Assembly (NCBI RefSeq): GCF_026586675.1
Contig: NZ_JAODIX010000027.1
Span: 1 to 64,000, forward strand
Source: Halorubrum yunnanense
GTDB taxonomy: Archaea; Halobacteriota; Halobacteria; Halobacteriales; Haloferacaceae
Reading direction: 5' to 3'
DNA: 64,000 nt
Shown: positions 9,001-18,364 of the stretch, piece after piece
Numbering within the stretch: position 1 is the stretch's first letter
How the letters are laid out: each line of letters begins with the position of its first letter
Notes under the pieces: model-generated
Database searches by the model: none
The model's input: only the letters and a program-made list of their open reading frames with translations
Told to the model about the DNA's origin: nothing
Translations under genes and position numbers: made by a program

Positions 9001-9331
9001 GGGTGATCACGGCCTTCTGGTCGGCCGCCGAGTTGGACTCCTGGAGGAACGCGTGGCTCGGGTCGTCGTTGTTGACGATCTCGAACGCCTTCCCCAGCCC
9101 GTGGCGGTCCTTCTTGTACTGTCGCTCGTAGTTCATCCCCCACCGCCAGTGCGGGTAGCGACGCTGGAAGCCGCCGTACGCGATCAGCTCGTTCATCTCG
9201 TCGTGGTCGACAACCCAGTACCGGACCGGGTACGGCTCCAGCCCGAGCCGCTCGGCGAGCTCGCGGGCCGCCGCGGCGGGCTCGTCGAGGGACTCCGCCT
9301 CGCGCTTCGCCTCGACGCGCTCGTCTCTCAT
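6092..9331 (-). CDS. SpoVR family protein, interrupted by an intein
   Basis: The 1079-codon frame encodes a SpoVR-family protein (E. coli YcgB, Bacillus SpoVR) split by a 393-residue intein at residues 302-694. After splicing the host would be 686 aa. The N-extein has the family block [13 protein letters not shown] and the His-rich [20 protein letters not shown] region. The intein sits between Ala301 and Ser695, inside the conserved NEGWA/SYWEST motif. The C-extein carries HLR-type blocks and a C-terminal [11 protein letters not shown]. SpoVR function is poorly defined, but it is co-conserved with PrkA and YeaH in starvation and stress responses. The start overlaps the yeaH-like stop by 4 nt, so it is the last gene of a four-gene operon. 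Confidence 0.95.
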   Translation of the reverse strand: MRDERVEAKREAESLDEPAAAARELAERLGLEPYPVRYWVVDHDEMNELIAYGGFQRRYPHWRWGMNYERQYKKDRHGLGKAFEIVNNDDPSHAFLQESNSAADQKAVITHVEAHADFFANNGWFGLYADRGEGGPNAAARLERNADRIAAIADRADVDRDEVERLIDAVTALEDTIDQHSPVDAARSVEEPGVAEDVNDADEDPLAAIEERVADLDLSEEVRRDVFDDEWLEARGEGVEPEEPRPDVLAFLRDHGKRYDSESGKAVDREPWETTVVDAIREEAYYFAGQKQTKVMNEGWACVAPETPVFTEGGLLPMREVVDDLPAVSDGDGVRAAYDSNVISDHDTVSIETRRGFELRGSDNHRIRKPDGSWVELRDISKGDEIEISGGDGLWPTSYVGIDWQHPEHTTLNDVADEAGVSIWTVMRYRKTGRAEKSETIERALTSYDGENQSVAKSDIIAVPDQVSEKLGRFLGLLVGDGHVSEASEQVGFTSGSKAKAEEFAGLADELFGVSPTVSEDGSRWRTYIYSANLVRLLTEWFDLRTGAADKVVPKPILRSPKPVVSEFLRGLFDADGYAGDRGAILSSKSESVSKVVQLLLTNFGILSRRRKQSDGCFHVHLTGKSVDRFHTEIGFGYSSKDEALEKYLDELAWFEAEEWTDEVVSVEEGTGDVYDISVEETHRYAGAGFINHNSYWESTMMGGEGFAGPDEFLTYADHMARVLGSPGLNPYKLGFELWTHVELRAARRDVIDRLLRVEGVTADNFHSRIDLDEVAEALEPHPAIAGAGPATLDELADLAADGDPRVDAEAVDRALSARTDDEAGPDDGPDIERYPWKLLTREGLAERHYVLSRPEHRGALRNVSRETLAERARYMFDVDRYGSVDEALADVDRTAGWDRMREVRESHNDVTFIDAFLTDEFVREGNYFTYEYSRTAEEHRVASVDADDVRRKLLLQFTNFGKPTVVVLDGNFRNRGELLLGHRFNGVAIDEASAKETLKRVFELWGRPVNLATIRVEYSDEAIRRAKRRGAEPEGEEVGVRFQYDGGEVTEHDLDPEIRERIEADEVDYDTKPDDWLA
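7250..8428 (-). mobile_element. Intein in SpoVR with LAGLIDADG endonuclease and LacI-like HTH
   Basis: This is a 393-residue in-frame insertion. Block A starts with Cys1 (CVAPETPVF). Block B is GSDNHRI, with its His at 64. LAGLIDADG-type motifs occur at about 171-182 ([10 protein letters not shown]) and 268-277 ([10 protein letters not shown]). Block F is [12 protein letters not shown], and the end is His392-Asn393 followed by extein Ser. All residues needed for class 1 protein splicing are present. Residues 109-146 resemble a LacI N-terminal helix-turn-helix ([18 protein letters not shown]). The target is a highly conserved extein motif, as expected for a homing element. Homing activity is inferred. 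Confidence 0.95.
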
Positions 9332-10707
9332 CGCCGCTCACCTCCTCCGTCGGCCGCCGCCCCGCCGGCGGTCGCGTCGCCGTCGCCCTCGGCCTCGGTA
9401 CTGAGGATCTCGTAGATGGCGTCGGTGACGTCGGCGGGCTCCGACACGCGAGCGACGGCGACGTCGTCGGCGTCGCCGAGCGCGTTCTCGACCTCGTCGG
9501 CGTGGCGCGCGTTCGGCGCGGCGCCGCCGGGCTGCGTCTCCACGTACGCGTGGAGGTTGGCATCGATCGACTCCATCAGCGGGATCACCGAGTCGGTCGT
9601 ATCGCTGCCGGAGTTCTCGGAGTCGCCGGCGGCGAAGACGTAGCGGTTCCACTCATTGTACGGGTACTCCTCTACGATCTCTTCGACCAGTTCGTAGGCG
9701 CTGGAGATCCGGGTGCCGCCGCCCGACTGGATCCCGAAGAACTCCTCGCGGTCGACCTCCCACGCCTCCGCGTCGTGGACGACGTACCGGAACTCAGCGG
9801 CGTCGTACTTCCCCGTCAGGTACCAGTCCATCGGCGTGAACACGCGCTCGACCAGTTCGCGTTTCGTCTCGCGCATCGAGCCGGAGGCGTCGCGCACGTT
9901 GACGACGACGACGTTGCGCTCGCGCTTCTCGATCACCTCCGGGTGGCGGAACCGCTCGTCCTCCCGGCGGAAGGGGACGCTGTCTATCCCCTCCCGGCGG
10001 ATCCGGTGGCTCACCGGCTCACGCTCGACCTCGTCGTCGAGCGCGTCGAAGCTCTCCCAGCGGTCGAGCGCCATCACGGGCTCGCCGCGCTCCTCGGCGA
10101 GCGTCGCCGCGGCGTCGGCGACCCACGCCCGCGAGACGGGTACGCCCTTCCCGCGCGCCCACGCGAACGCCTCGTCTACGTCCGCGCCGGCGACGAACAG
10201 TCCCTCCCGGACGTACTCCCCGTCGAAGTCGGTCGCGAGGTGGCGCTTCAGCCCGCGCTTGAAGAACTCGTCGACGTCGAGGGTGCCGCGCGGACCGGCC
10301 CGCGCGGTGTCGGTGAAGTCGCCCTCCACCTCCTCGACCACCCGCTTCCCCTTCGGCTCGAGGTCGAGCCCGAGCGCCTCGTCGAGCTCTCTCGCGAACT
10401 CCTCAGGGTCCATCTCGTAGTACTCGTGCTCGCCCCCCTCCTCGCCGGGGTCGCCGTCCTCGTCGCCGTCGCCCGGCTCGGGGTCGACCGGCTGACCGGG
10501 TTGCGGCTGGCCGCCCTGCCCCTGCCCGACCCCGCCGGCTTCCCGCTTGTCGTACTCGAACTCGGGGAGGTCGACGATCTTCACCGGAATCTTGACCCGG
10601 TCCGGGCCGGACCCGCCGAGGTCGCCGTGGCTGATGAACTCCGAGAGGTCCCCGCGGCGCTCCTCGCCGACCTCGCGGAAGCGCTCGCGGTCGTCGGTCA
10701 GTCCCAC
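9328..10707 (-). CDS. YeaH/YhbH family protein (DUF444, VWA-like)
   Basis: This 459-aa protein has the DUF444 layout: a Pro/Gly/Asp-rich low-complexity stretch (about 56-95) and then a von Willebrand A-like domain. The metal-site motif is NVRDASGSM (Asp273-x-Ser-x-Ser277), with an [12 protein letters not shown] block and an AAGDSEN block further on. In bacteria YeaH acts with the kinase YeaG/PrkA and with SpoVR/YcgB in sustained nitrogen starvation and stress. Here it overlaps PrkA2 by 10 nt upstream and SpoVR by 4 nt downstream, a strong sign of a single transcript. A partner-scaffold role is inferred. Confidence 0.93.
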   Translation of the reverse strand: MGLTDDRERFREVGEERRGDLSEFISHGDLGGSGPDRVKIPVKIVDLPEFEYDKREAGGVGQGQGGQPQPGQPVDPEPGDGDEDGDPGEEGGEHEYYEMDPEEFARELDEALGLDLEPKGKRVVEEVEGDFTDTARAGPRGTLDVDEFFKRGLKRHLATDFDGEYVREGLFVAGADVDEAFAWARGKGVPVSRAWVADAAATLAEERGEPVMALDRWESFDALDDEVEREPVSHRIRREGIDSVPFRREDERFRHPEVIEKRERNVVVVNVRDASGSMRETKRELVERVFTPMDWYLTGKYDAAEFRYVVHDAEAWEVDREEFFGIQSGGGTRISSAYELVEEIVEEYPYNEWNRYVFAAGDSENSGSDTTDSVIPLMESIDANLHAYVETQPGGAAPNARHADEVENALGDADDVAVARVSEPADVTDAIYEILSTEAEGDGDATAGGAAADGGGERR

Positions 10708-13163
10708 GAGACGTCACCCCCGTTCTCGCCGCTGCGGTCCCGCCCGCCTCGCCGGGCCCCCTCGTCCTCGTCGGCGGCGAGGTCGGCCCACTCGTCGCGG
10801 GCGTCGCGCATCACGGCGCGGCTGGTCAGCTCGGCCGACGCGGGGCTGTAGCCCCGGTCGACGAGCCGCTCGATCGTCGCCGTCTTCACCCGCGCCGTCT
10901 CGGTGTCGGCCGGCGGATCGGCCCACTCGGCCGGGTCGAGATCGGGGAAGCGACGCTTCACGTCGGCCAGATCGTTCGCGTCGAGTACCTCCCGGAGCTC
11001 GGGGATCTCGCCGAGGTCGACGTCGTCGACGCTGAACTCATCGCCGCGGTTTCGCCACGCGTACCGGGTGAGCGCCCGGATCACGCGCTCCCGGCGGAAC
11101 TCGGCCACCCCTCTCGTCGGGTCGGTCCCGTAGTAGTCGTCCTCGTCGAACCGGCCCAGCGTCTCCGTCTCGAACACCTTCATCACGAGGGCGTCGGGCT
11201 CCTCGGGCCCGCGCTCCGTCTCCACCGGCTCGTCAGCGTCCCAGGCGTAGACGTGTTCGACGTACTCGGCCACCGTCTCCTCCGCGACGGTCGCCTCCGC
11301 GAGGGCGGCGTCGATCACGTCGGCGCGCTGTCGCTCGCGGACGCGCGCCGCCACCGGCGCCCTCCGGCTCTCGAACTCCGCGACTTCCGACCGGGAAAAC
11401 AGCGGCGCCGCCGAGAGCCCCTCGGCCATCGCGTCGAGCACGTCCGTCGGCGTGACGACGCGCTCGACCGGCAACTCGGAATGGCTCCGGTCGCCGTCCG
11501 ACCCCAGCAGGTCGGCGACGACGTCGCGGGTGTACGTCACCGGGATCCCGTTTCGCCCGTCGCCGTCGCCGAAGTCGACGTCGTCGATCGCGATCCGCTC
11601 GTCGTCGCCGTCATCCCGCTCGCGTCTGAGCTCTCCGGTCTCGTACAGCTCCGCCTTTTCGACGAGGCCGAGATCGGCCGGCAGATCCTCCGCGTCGAGC
11701 CGACTGACGACCGCGTACAGCGCCGCCGCCCCGACCGCGTGGGGGGAGAGCTCCCGCTGGGTGACCGTCCCGTCGTCGCCGCGGACGTCGATCGTCAGGC
11801 CCGCGGCGCCGGGCTGGTCGGCCGGGTCGCGCTCGGGATCGGCGTCCGGGTCGTCCCCGGGGCCCTCGCCGCGCTCGTTTGCCTCCCCCTCAGTCTCCGC
11901 CTCGTCGACGCCGTCGACGGTCGGCACGCCGCGGACCCCGCCGACCTCGCGGCGGAGCAGCTCCGACTCCAGCCGCCGGTTCGTCAGGTAGCGGAACTCG
12001 TGGCGGGTGAGCCGTCGCTTCAACGCCTTCAGGGGGTCGGCGCCCTCGCGCTCGGCGTGGCGGTCGAGCTCTGCGTCGAGGTCGGGGTTCGAGATAACGA
12101 TCAGCTGCGTGTCCAGGTCCATCCCGATCCCCTTGTCGAGCTTCACGCGGCGCTCATCGGGGACGTTGAGCAGGCGCCGGAGCAGGTCGGCGTGCTGGCT
12201 CGCGTCCTCGACGACGGTGGCGACGCCGTTGCCCTGCGAGAGCACGCCGTCGTAGCTGAACGCCTGCGGGTTCTTGCGCCCGCGCGAGTCGAGCTCGCGG
12301 AGCATCCCGCCCATCCACGAGCCGACGAGCCGCTCTTTCGGGGTGCCGTCGTCCTCCGCGTGGAGCACGCCGACCCCCTTCCCGACGTCGACGACGTAGC
12401 TCGTCACGCGGAGGTGGTCGCGGTCGGTGATCGCCGAGAACAGGTCCCGACGCCCCTCGTCGCGGTACGCCGACTCCAAGTGGTCGTACGCCTCACGGCT
12501 GAACGGGTCGAGGTCGACGTCGGCCGCGATCGGGTAGGCGTCGTCCTCGACGCTCTCGGCGATCGACTCTCGGACGTCCTCGGGGAACACCGAGAGCGGA
12601 TGCGCCTGCACCGGGCTCCGGTACCACGCGCCGGCGTCGCCGCCGTCGCCGTACGAGAGCGACGCGGCGCCCGCGCCGTCGACCCCGCTCCCCGCGCCCG
12701 TGACGTTCCACTCGACAGTGTAGCGACGCCCGGCCTCGGTCTTCGAGAACTCCCGGAGCCCGTTCACCAGGCACCGCTTGAACTCCGACTTCCCGGTCGC
12801 CGTGGGGCCGTCGATCCAGACGATGGTCTCGTCGTTGCCGCGGCCCGACGCGGCGGCCCGGAGATCGTCGACGAACGCGTTGAGCGCGGCGGTGTTGCCG
12901 AGGACGGCGTGTTCGCCGTCGTTGAACGGGTCGTCGAAGAAGCGGTACCGCTCTAGGCGCTCGCCGCGCTCGCGGACCTCGCGGGTCCCTTCCGACTCGA
13001 TCGCCGCGAGGACGTACCGAGCCCCGGAGGCGGCGGCGACCGGGTTCTCCAACACGCGGTCGACGTACTCGTCGAGGCTCATCGGCGGGTCGTACGCGCC
13101 GCGCAGGGTCTCGTCGGCCGCTCGCACGAAGCGTTCGCCGTCGGATCGGTCGCGATCGTTCAT
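10698..13163 (-). CDS. PrkA-type serine protein kinase, second paralog
   Basis: This 821-aa protein is related to PrkA but more divergent and longer than the first paralog. A P-loop-like GPTATGKS lies at 119-126, followed by an AAA-like core with NPDLDAEL and a C-terminal region of acidic helices. A long acidic insert rich in Asp, Glu, Gly and Pro lies at about 405-445. PrkA proteins combine an AAA-like fold with a distant kinase-like C-terminus. Haloarchaea commonly carry two such genes side by side. It starts one base after the upstream kinase stop. Kinase activity and substrates are not shown by sequence. The two paralogs may act as a hetero-oligomer. Confidence 0.9.
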   Translation of the reverse strand: MNDRDRSDGERFVRAADETLRGAYDPPMSLDEYVDRVLENPVAAASGARYVLAAIESEGTREVRERGERLERYRFFDDPFNDGEHAVLGNTAALNAFVDDLRAAASGRGNDETIVWIDGPTATGKSEFKRCLVNGLREFSKTEAGRRYTVEWNVTGAGSGVDGAGAASLSYGDGGDAGAWYRSPVQAHPLSVFPEDVRESIAESVEDDAYPIAADVDLDPFSREAYDHLESAYRDEGRRDLFSAITDRDHLRVTSYVVDVGKGVGVLHAEDDGTPKERLVGSWMGGMLRELDSRGRKNPQAFSYDGVLSQGNGVATVVEDASQHADLLRRLLNVPDERRVKLDKGIGMDLDTQLIVISNPDLDAELDRHAEREGADPLKALKRRLTRHEFRYLTNRRLESELLRREVGGVRGVPTVDGVDEAETEGEANERGEGPGDDPDADPERDPADQPGAAGLTIDVRGDDGTVTQRELSPHAVGAAALYAVVSRLDAEDLPADLGLVEKAELYETGELRRERDDGDDERIAIDDVDFGDGDGRNGIPVTYTRDVVADLLGSDGDRSHSELPVERVVTPTDVLDAMAEGLSAAPLFSRSEVAEFESRRAPVAARVRERQRADVIDAALAEATVAEETVAEYVEHVYAWDADEPVETERGPEEPDALVMKVFETETLGRFDEDDYYGTDPTRGVAEFRRERVIRALTRYAWRNRGDEFSVDDVDLGEIPELREVLDANDLADVKRRFPDLDPAEWADPPADTETARVKTATIERLVDRGYSPASAELTSRAVMRDARDEWADLAADEDEGARRGGRDRSGENGGDVSWD

Positions 13164-13164
13164 C

Positions 13165-15240
13165 TTAGTTCCCGCCGTCTTCGATCTCCGAGCGGGCGAC
13201 GGCGGCGCCCGCGTACTCCAGCACCTCTGCCGCGCCGTCCTCGGAGTAGCCCCGGTCGACGAGGGCGTCGACCCAGGCGCTGCGCTCCTCGTCGTCGAGG
13301 TCGGTCGCGGAGACCAGCGCGGAGAAGTTGATGTTGTGCTTTTTGTCCTCCCACAGCTTCCGCTCCAAGGCGCGCCTGAGGCGGTCGTTCTCCCGCGGAT
13401 CGAAGCCGCGCCCCTCCCGGGCGCGCCGAGAGACCCAGTTCGACACCTCCTGCCGGAAGTCGTCTTTCCGGTCCGAGGGGACGTCGAGCTGCTCTTCGAC
13501 CGCGCGCATGAACGTCTCGTCGGGCTCCGTCTCGCGGCCGGTGAGTTCGTCGTCGACGGTGGCGTCGTCGATGTACGCCATCACGTGATCCATATACTTC
13601 TCCCCCTGCCGGCGGAGCTCGTCGACGTCGTACGCCAGCGCGTGCCGGACGTCCTCGATGGCGCGCTCGCGGTACTCCTCTCGGACGGTCTCCAGCAGGC
13701 GCTCGTAGCGGTCGAGGTCCTCGGCCGCGATGGAGCCGTGGCCGCCGAGGTTCGCCTCGAAGTGGTCGAAGACGGACAGCGGCGAGAGGTGCCCCCGGTC
13801 GCGGTGGGTCGCGTCCATGATCGCCTCCGCGATCTCGTCGCCGATGAACCGGGCGGAGACGCCGTCCATCCCCTCGCTCACGTCGGCCCGCTCGGCGGCG
13901 TCCTCCCGCAGCTTCCGGCGGTCGATCTCCTCGTCTTCGAGCTCGCCGTTGTACACCTTCGCCTTGTCGAGGAGGCTCACCGTCTCGTCGGTGGGCTCCT
14001 CGAGCCGGGTGAGCACCCCGAAGAGCCCGGCCATCTCCAGGGCGTGCGGCTCGACGTGGACGTTGGGGACGTCGGCGTTGTCGAGCATCTTCTCGTAGAT
14101 ATTCGCCTCGCTACCGTACTCCAGCACGTAGGGGTAGTCGATTCGCTTGGTGCGGTCGTTGAACGCCTCCATCTTCTCGTCGCCGGTCTTCTCGCGATAC
14201 TCCGGCATATTCGTCCGGCCGACGATGACCTGGTCGATGTCGATCCGGGGGTTGTTCTTCGGCTTGATCGTCGACTCCTGGGAGGCGTGGAGGAAGTCGT
14301 AGAGGAACTCCCGCTGGAGTTTCAACAGCTCCTCCCCGGAGAACAGCCCGCGGTTGGCGTTACAGAACGCGCCGGCGTAGTCGAACGCCCGCGGGTCGGA
14401 CTCCCCGTAGACCGCGAGCTTCGCGTAGTTGACGTCGCCGGTGAGCTCCGTCTCGTCCTGGTTCTTCTTGTCTTTCGGCTCGAACGTCTCGATGCACTCC
14501 CGGCGGTTCTCGTCGGCGACGAGCCGGACGACCTCGACGTGCTCGTCGAGTACGCGCCGGAGGTCGTCGTCGTAGTGCGCGAGCAGCTCGTTCAGGTAGA
14601 ACTCCGAGGCCGGGTCCGGGTGCTGGTCGTTCCGGAGGGTGTACGGGGCGTCGAGCCGCTCGTTGAGGTCCTCGATGACCTCCTCGCGCTGCGGGCGCGG
14701 GAGGAGTACGAGCGGGTCCTGGCTCATCGGCGAGCGAACCGCGTCGTCGCCCGGGTCCTGGTCGTCGATCACCGAACAGAGGTCGACCCACCTGAAGGTG
14801 TACATCCGGCCGGCGTCCTCGCGGGTGTACGCCTCGAAGTACCGGCGAGTGAGCCAGTCGAAGTGCGACTTCCCGGAGCCGACGGGGCCCAACAGCAGTT
14901 TGATGCGCTTCTCGGGCCCGAGCCCGCGGGCACCTGACTTCACCTTGTTGACGAACTCGTGGATGGACTCGTGGACCTCGCGGCCGTAGAAGACGTTCTC
15001 GCCGTCGTGGAGGGGATCGTCCGCGGCGAGCGCGTACTCCACCACGCCGCGTTCCTCGTCGTACCGCGTCCCGTAGTGGTCGAACATGTCGGCGACGCGC
15101 TGGTGGGCATTCCGCGCGATGCGCGGCTCCTCGTACAGCGCGTCGAGGTACCAGTCGAACGAGCGGGGTTCCCGGAGGTCGTCCGGGACGTTCGTCCGGT
15201 ACTCCTCGCTGAGCCGTTCGAGCGTGTGTCGTTCTGACAT
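13165..15240 (-). CDS. prkA: PrkA family serine protein kinase, first paralog
   Basis: This 691-aa protein, of normal PrkA length, has a Walker A LLGPVGSGKS (about 116-125). A strongly conserved core follows, with NRGLFSGEELLKLQREF, IVGRTNMPEYREK and a C-terminal ERKLWEDKKHNINFS block. Bacterial PrkA/YeaG is an AAA-like Ser/Thr kinase active in starvation. The ATG at 15240 was chosen because upstream in-frame codons encode an Arg/Pro-rich, non-conserved leader. It is the first gene of the prkA-prkA-yeaH-spoVR operon, transcribed leftward. The operon promoter must lie in 15241-15649, with a TATA-like CATATAG near 15408-15420 as one candidate that would leave a long 5' leader. Confidence 0.95.
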   Translation of the reverse strand: MSERHTLERLSEEYRTNVPDDLREPRSFDWYLDALYEEPRIARNAHQRVADMFDHYGTRYDEERGVVEYALAADDPLHDGENVFYGREVHESIHEFVNKVKSGARGLGPEKRIKLLLGPVGSGKSHFDWLTRRYFEAYTREDAGRMYTFRWVDLCSVIDDQDPGDDAVRSPMSQDPLVLLPRPQREEVIEDLNERLDAPYTLRNDQHPDPASEFYLNELLAHYDDDLRRVLDEHVEVVRLVADENRRECIETFEPKDKKNQDETELTGDVNYAKLAVYGESDPRAFDYAGAFCNANRGLFSGEELLKLQREFLYDFLHASQESTIKPKNNPRIDIDQVIVGRTNMPEYREKTGDEKMEAFNDRTKRIDYPYVLEYGSEANIYEKMLDNADVPNVHVEPHALEMAGLFGVLTRLEEPTDETVSLLDKAKVYNGELEDEEIDRRKLREDAAERADVSEGMDGVSARFIGDEIAEAIMDATHRDRGHLSPLSVFDHFEANLGGHGSIAAEDLDRYERLLETVREEYRERAIEDVRHALAYDVDELRRQGEKYMDHVMAYIDDATVDDELTGRETEPDETFMRAVEEQLDVPSDRKDDFRQEVSNWVSRRAREGRGFDPRENDRLRRALERKLWEDKKHNINFSALVSATDLDDEERSAWVDALVDRGYSEDGAAEVLEYAGAAVARSEIEDGGN

Positions 15241-15649
15241 TGTATCACGTCTCTCGGACGGGCGAACGGTCTCGACCGGACCACGCGTTCGGACGCGCGC
15301 CGAGTGGACGCGCGGCTCTCCGTGCCGGAACGAACGGCTCATCGAGCCGCGAACGCCGCCGTCGTCGAGGGGGACCCGCCGCGGGTCGCCGTTTCGCCCG
15401 TAACCGAGGCTATATGTATGGGAGGGATTCGCACTCATAAGTGTGTCGCCAGTTCACACGCCCCACGCGCTCGCGGACCGCCCCGCGCTCTGCGGTTTTT
15501 GCTCCCGCGAGCCGGCCGCAATCGGCGTGGAACGGCCATCGGGGTATGAGCGCCCGGAGCCACGCCCAGAGCCACGCCCGGAGTCGCGCCCGACTGGAAC
15601 CGTCGCTCCCGGTGCGGGGTCTTTTCCCGGTCGCCGTCCCACTCCGGGT
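15241..15649. other. Divergent intergenic region upstream of the prkA operon
   Basis: This 409-bp gene-free region lies between the leftward prkA operon and the rightward DUF1028 gene. It contains an AT-rich spot (GGCTATATGTATG, 15409-15421) that could serve either direction. It also has three near-identical 12-bp tandem units (15555-15590, GGAGCCACGCC-type). No RNA gene is evident. Confidence 0.5.
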
Positions 15650-16360
15650 GTGACGTTCAGCATCTGCGTTCGCGAGCGGTACACCGACGAGGACGGCGAC
15701 GACCAGGTCCGGTACGGCGTGGCGGTGACCACCCGGCTGCCGGGGGTCGGCACCCTCTGTCCGTTTGCGTCGTCGGACGGCGCGGTGGCCACGCAGTCGC
15801 TCGTCAACGTCGAACTCGGCCGGAAGGGGATCGAGTACCTCGGGGACGGGCTCGCGGTCGACGACGCGCTGGAGGCTCTTTTAAATGCCGACGACGAGAA
15901 GCCCCAGCGCCAACTCCACGGCGTCGACGCCGACGGGACGTTCGCCTTCTCCGGCGACGAGTGCCGCGACTGGTACGGCCACGTGGCCGGCGAGAACTAC
16001 ACCGTCGCCGGCAACCTCCTCACGGGCGAGGACGTGGTCGACGACACCGCGGCCGCCTACGAGTCGGACGCCCACGGCGACGCCCCGCTCGCGGAGCGGC
16101 TGATCGACGCGCTCGCGGCGGGCCACGCCGCGGGCGGCGACAAGCGCGAGGACTTGGAGGTCCAGTCCGCGGCGCTGATCGTGCGGAACACCGAGGAGGA
16201 CGTCGACGACCCGTACTACAGCGATCTCCGCGTCGACGCGAGCGAGACGCCGGTCGTCGACCTCCGGGAGACGTACGAGACGGCGAAGCGCGGCTACGAG
16301 GCGGCCTTAGAGAAGTACGCCGACGAGATGGATGGGGGCGGCGAGACTGACGAGGAGTAA
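15650..16360 (+). CDS. DUF1028 family Ntn-hydrolase-like protein
   Basis: This 236-aa protein starts at a GTG directly followed by TFSICVRE, the usual N-terminus of DUF1028. In this family the first residues form a strand like that of Ntn-hydrolases. Typical later blocks are seen: GVGTLCPFASSDGAVATQSL, then FAFSGDECRDWYGHVAGENYTVAGNLLTG. The C-terminal third is acidic and helical. The catalytic role is unproven. Bacterial relatives sit near peptidase or peptidoglycan genes. The start was chosen from the family N-terminus, and a longer in-frame extension upstream is Pro/Arg-rich and unlikely. The next gene is convergent, 8 bp away. Confidence 0.88.
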   Translation: MTFSICVRERYTDEDGDDQVRYGVAVTTRLPGVGTLCPFASSDGAVATQSLVNVELGRKGIEYLGDGLAVDDALEALLNADDEKPQRQLHGVDADGTFAFSGDECRDWYGHVAGENYTVAGNLLTGEDVVDDTAAAYESDAHGDAPLAERLIDALAAGHAAGGDKREDLEVQSAALIVRNTEEDVDDPYYSDLRVDASETPVVDLRETYETAKRGYEAALEKYADEMDGGGETDEE

Positions 16361-16368
16361 CGCCCCGT

Positions 16369-17214
16369 CTACGGTGACAGCCGCGTCAGGATCGGAAGGT
16401 GGTCCGACGGGTACCGCCCGCGGTCGTCGCGGTCGGTGAGGGTCCCGAACGCCTCGACGTCGAGGTCGGGCGAGACGAGCGCGTGGTCGATCCGGCGCCC
16501 CCCGATCAGCCGCGCGAAGTCGGTGAGGCTCGTCTCCGGGCCGTGCCGGAGGTCGGCGGCCGCGGCGGCGTCGCGGAGCGCGACCCGGTCGCCGTCCGGC
16601 TCCTCGGAGCCCTCTCGGTCCGCCTCCGGGTCGTCGCCGAGGAGGATCCGGTGCGGGTCCGACCCCGGCGTGCAGTTGAGGTCGCCGACGAGCGCGACCG
16701 GGAGGGACACGTCGCGCCCGTCGGCGCCCGTTCCGGTTATCTCCGGGAGTCGCTCGCGGAGCAGCCGGGCGGACCCGCGTCGCGCCTCCGCGCTGACGTG
16801 ATCGAAGTGCGTGTTGACGACGAGGAGCCCGGCCTCGTCGCCGACGGACCGAAGCCGCGCCCACGTCGCGATCCGCGGGTGGGCGGCGTCCCAGCCGGCC
16901 GACTGCCGGTCGGGGGTCTCGGAGAGCCAGAACGTGTCGCTGTCGGCGACCGCCCAGCGGTCGGCTCGGACCCCGATCGGACACCCCTCGCCCTCGCCCC
17001 CGGTCCCTCGCCCCCGCCCGACGAACTCGTAGCCCGGGAGTCGTTCGCGGAGATCCGCGCGCTGCTCGGGAAGCGGCTCCTGAAAGGCGGCGACGCCCGG
17101 GCGGTGGAAGCGGACGAGCCGCCCGATCGCGTCGCGGCGGTCGTGCCAGGCGTCGTGGTGGTCGCCGCGGTTGGCGTAGCGGACGTTGTAGCTCAGCACC
17201 CGAATCGCGGTCAT
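16369..17214 (-). CDS. Endonuclease/exonuclease/phosphatase (EEP) family protein
   Basis: This 281-aa protein has the EEP metal-dependent phosphoesterase fold. Conserved blocks appear in order: VLSYNVRYAN (Asn), FQEPLPEQ (catalytic Glu), VVNTHFDH (His), VGDLNCTPGS (Asp-x-Asn) and YPSDHLPIL (Asp-His at the C-terminus). All five active-site motifs are intact. Members cleave phosphodiesters in nucleic acids or release phosphate from small molecules. No export signal is seen, so it is probably cytoplasmic. A repeat-like intergenic region lies upstream. The substrate is unknown. Confidence 0.9.
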   Translation of the reverse strand: MTAIRVLSYNVRYANRGDHHDAWHDRRDAIGRLVRFHRPGVAAFQEPLPEQRADLRERLPGYEFVGRGRGTGGEGEGCPIGVRADRWAVADSDTFWLSETPDRQSAGWDAAHPRIATWARLRSVGDEAGLLVVNTHFDHVSAEARRGSARLLRERLPEITGTGADGRDVSLPVALVGDLNCTPGSDPHRILLGDDPEADREGSEEPDGDRVALRDAAAAADLRHGPETSLTDFARLIGGRRIDHALVSPDLDVEAFGTLTDRDDRGRYPSDHLPILTRLSP

Positions 17215-17298
17215 TACCGTGAGCGTCGCGGGCGAGGAGATTAAAACACGTGGGGCGATCGCGAGTTCGACGGATGCGATGTTGACTCTCCACTCGCT

Positions 17299-17738
17299 TG
17301 TTTATAAGTTGTCGCCGGTGGCTCTTTGACGAACGTCTCCAAAGCCCCAGCCGCTCGCTTCTAATCGGTTGCTGGTGGATCGACAGTGAACACCTCCAAC
17401 GGGGGAGCCGCCCTCGCGGCTCCCCCTTTGGGTCCCACCCCGCACAGCACCGCCGGAAGACGGTCGCCTCGCTGCGCTCGGCGCTGCGACTTCCGTGATC
17501 CCGCTCGCTCCCACCGGTCGCCCGCGGGACCGCCGCCTTACACCTCCCCAACCTCGTCGCCGGCGCTGCGCACCGGCTGCCAGAGGCGCGAAGCGCCTCG
17601 CTGCCGTGGCCGCCGGTGACGGCCGCGGGCTCCCTCGCCCGATGTTCCTCGCGGCCTCTGGCCGCTCGGAAGCGCACGCCACCGCCCTCGTCTATTTATA
17701 AAAGGGCGCCACGACCGCTCTCGGCATTTATAAATGAA
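17299..17738. repeat. Repeat-like, palindrome-rich intergenic segment
   Basis: This gene-free stretch of about 440 bp is bounded by TTTATAA motifs (17299, 17694, 17729) and ends in the 12-bp palindrome CATTTATAAATG. It contains a large inverted repeat around 17400-17430 (GGGGGAGCCGC / GCGGCTCCCCC) and GAGGCGCGAAGCGCCTC near 17584. Frames across it are Arg/Ala-rich and unconvincing. From memory, segments such as CACCTCCCCAACCTCGTCG recur in Halorubrum genomes, so it may be a dispersed repeat, but only one copy is in this window. Confidence 0.45.
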
Positions 17739-17748
17739 TCCCGCGCGC

Positions 17749-18231
17749 TCACGCCGAGAACTCGTACAGCTCGTCGCCGACGTGGTGGATGGACTCGACG
17801 ACCTTCCCGCTGTCCCCGACCATCTCGTCGCCGTCGACCATCGCGCGGCCGACCGCGAGCACCTTCTCGTGCGTCTCCTCGGCGACCACGACGAGGTCGC
17901 CTTCGCGGATCTCCCGGTCCGCCTCGACGATTCCCGGTCGCATCACGTCGGCGCCGTCGGAGACGAACGAGATGGCGCCCGCGTCGACCGTGACGATCCC
18001 GGTCTCGGGCTCGTAGTCGTTCGCCCCCCGGACGGTGAGGAACGGCTCGTCGTCGTCGACGTAGAAGACGGCCGGCTCGCCGTCGACCAGAACGAGCTCG
18101 TAGTTCGCGTCCACGAACTCGACGAACTCGAACGTGTCGCCGTCGATGTCGACGCCGAGGTGGTCGGCGACCGCCTCGCGGATCGCCGCGATGTCGTCGC
18201 TCCGGAGGTGGTGCCGAGATTTCACTTCCAT
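17749..18231 (-). CDS. PUA domain RNA-binding protein
   Basis: This 160-aa protein has an N-terminal helical/beta domain (1-75) beginning MEVKSRHHLRSDD, then a C-terminal PUA domain (about 80-155). The PUA part shows VTVDAGAISFVSDGADVMRPGI and GDLVVVAEETHEKVLAVGRA, typical of archaeal MCT-1/Tma20-like proteins. Such proteins bind structured RNA and the small ribosomal subunit and take part in initiation or recycling. It is an isolated leftward gene with the divergent ferredoxin gene upstream. The function is a family inference, but the domain is clear. Confidence 0.9.
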   Translation of the reverse strand: MEVKSRHHLRSDDIAAIREAVADHLGVDIDGDTFEFVEFVDANYELVLVDGEPAVFYVDDDEPFLTVRGANDYEPETGIVTVDAGAISFVSDGADVMRPGIVEADREIREGDLVVVAEETHEKVLAVGRAMVDGDEMVGDSGKVVESIHHVGDELYEFSA

Positions 18232-18364
18232 GGGCGTCCAGTCGACCGCTCGGCCGATAAATGGTCCGTTCCGTGACGTGGTGGCGCTCCAATCCCCGCA
18301 CCGCGGCTCTCACGCGGTTGGACCGATCAAAACGGCCTTATGCCACCTCTCCATATCGTCTGGT

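Noticed and set aside
11253-14937. Long plus-strand open frames (567 and 719 codons) opposite the two PrkA genes
   Set aside because: They mirror the codon periodicity of the kinases, are Val/Leu/Arg/Asp-rich in shadow style, and lack any domain pattern.
15555-15590. Three 12-bp tandem units as a candidate regulator-binding iteron
   Set aside because: Only three units in GC-rich DNA, one of them diverged, upstream of a GTG start. This is weak and may be chance low complexity.
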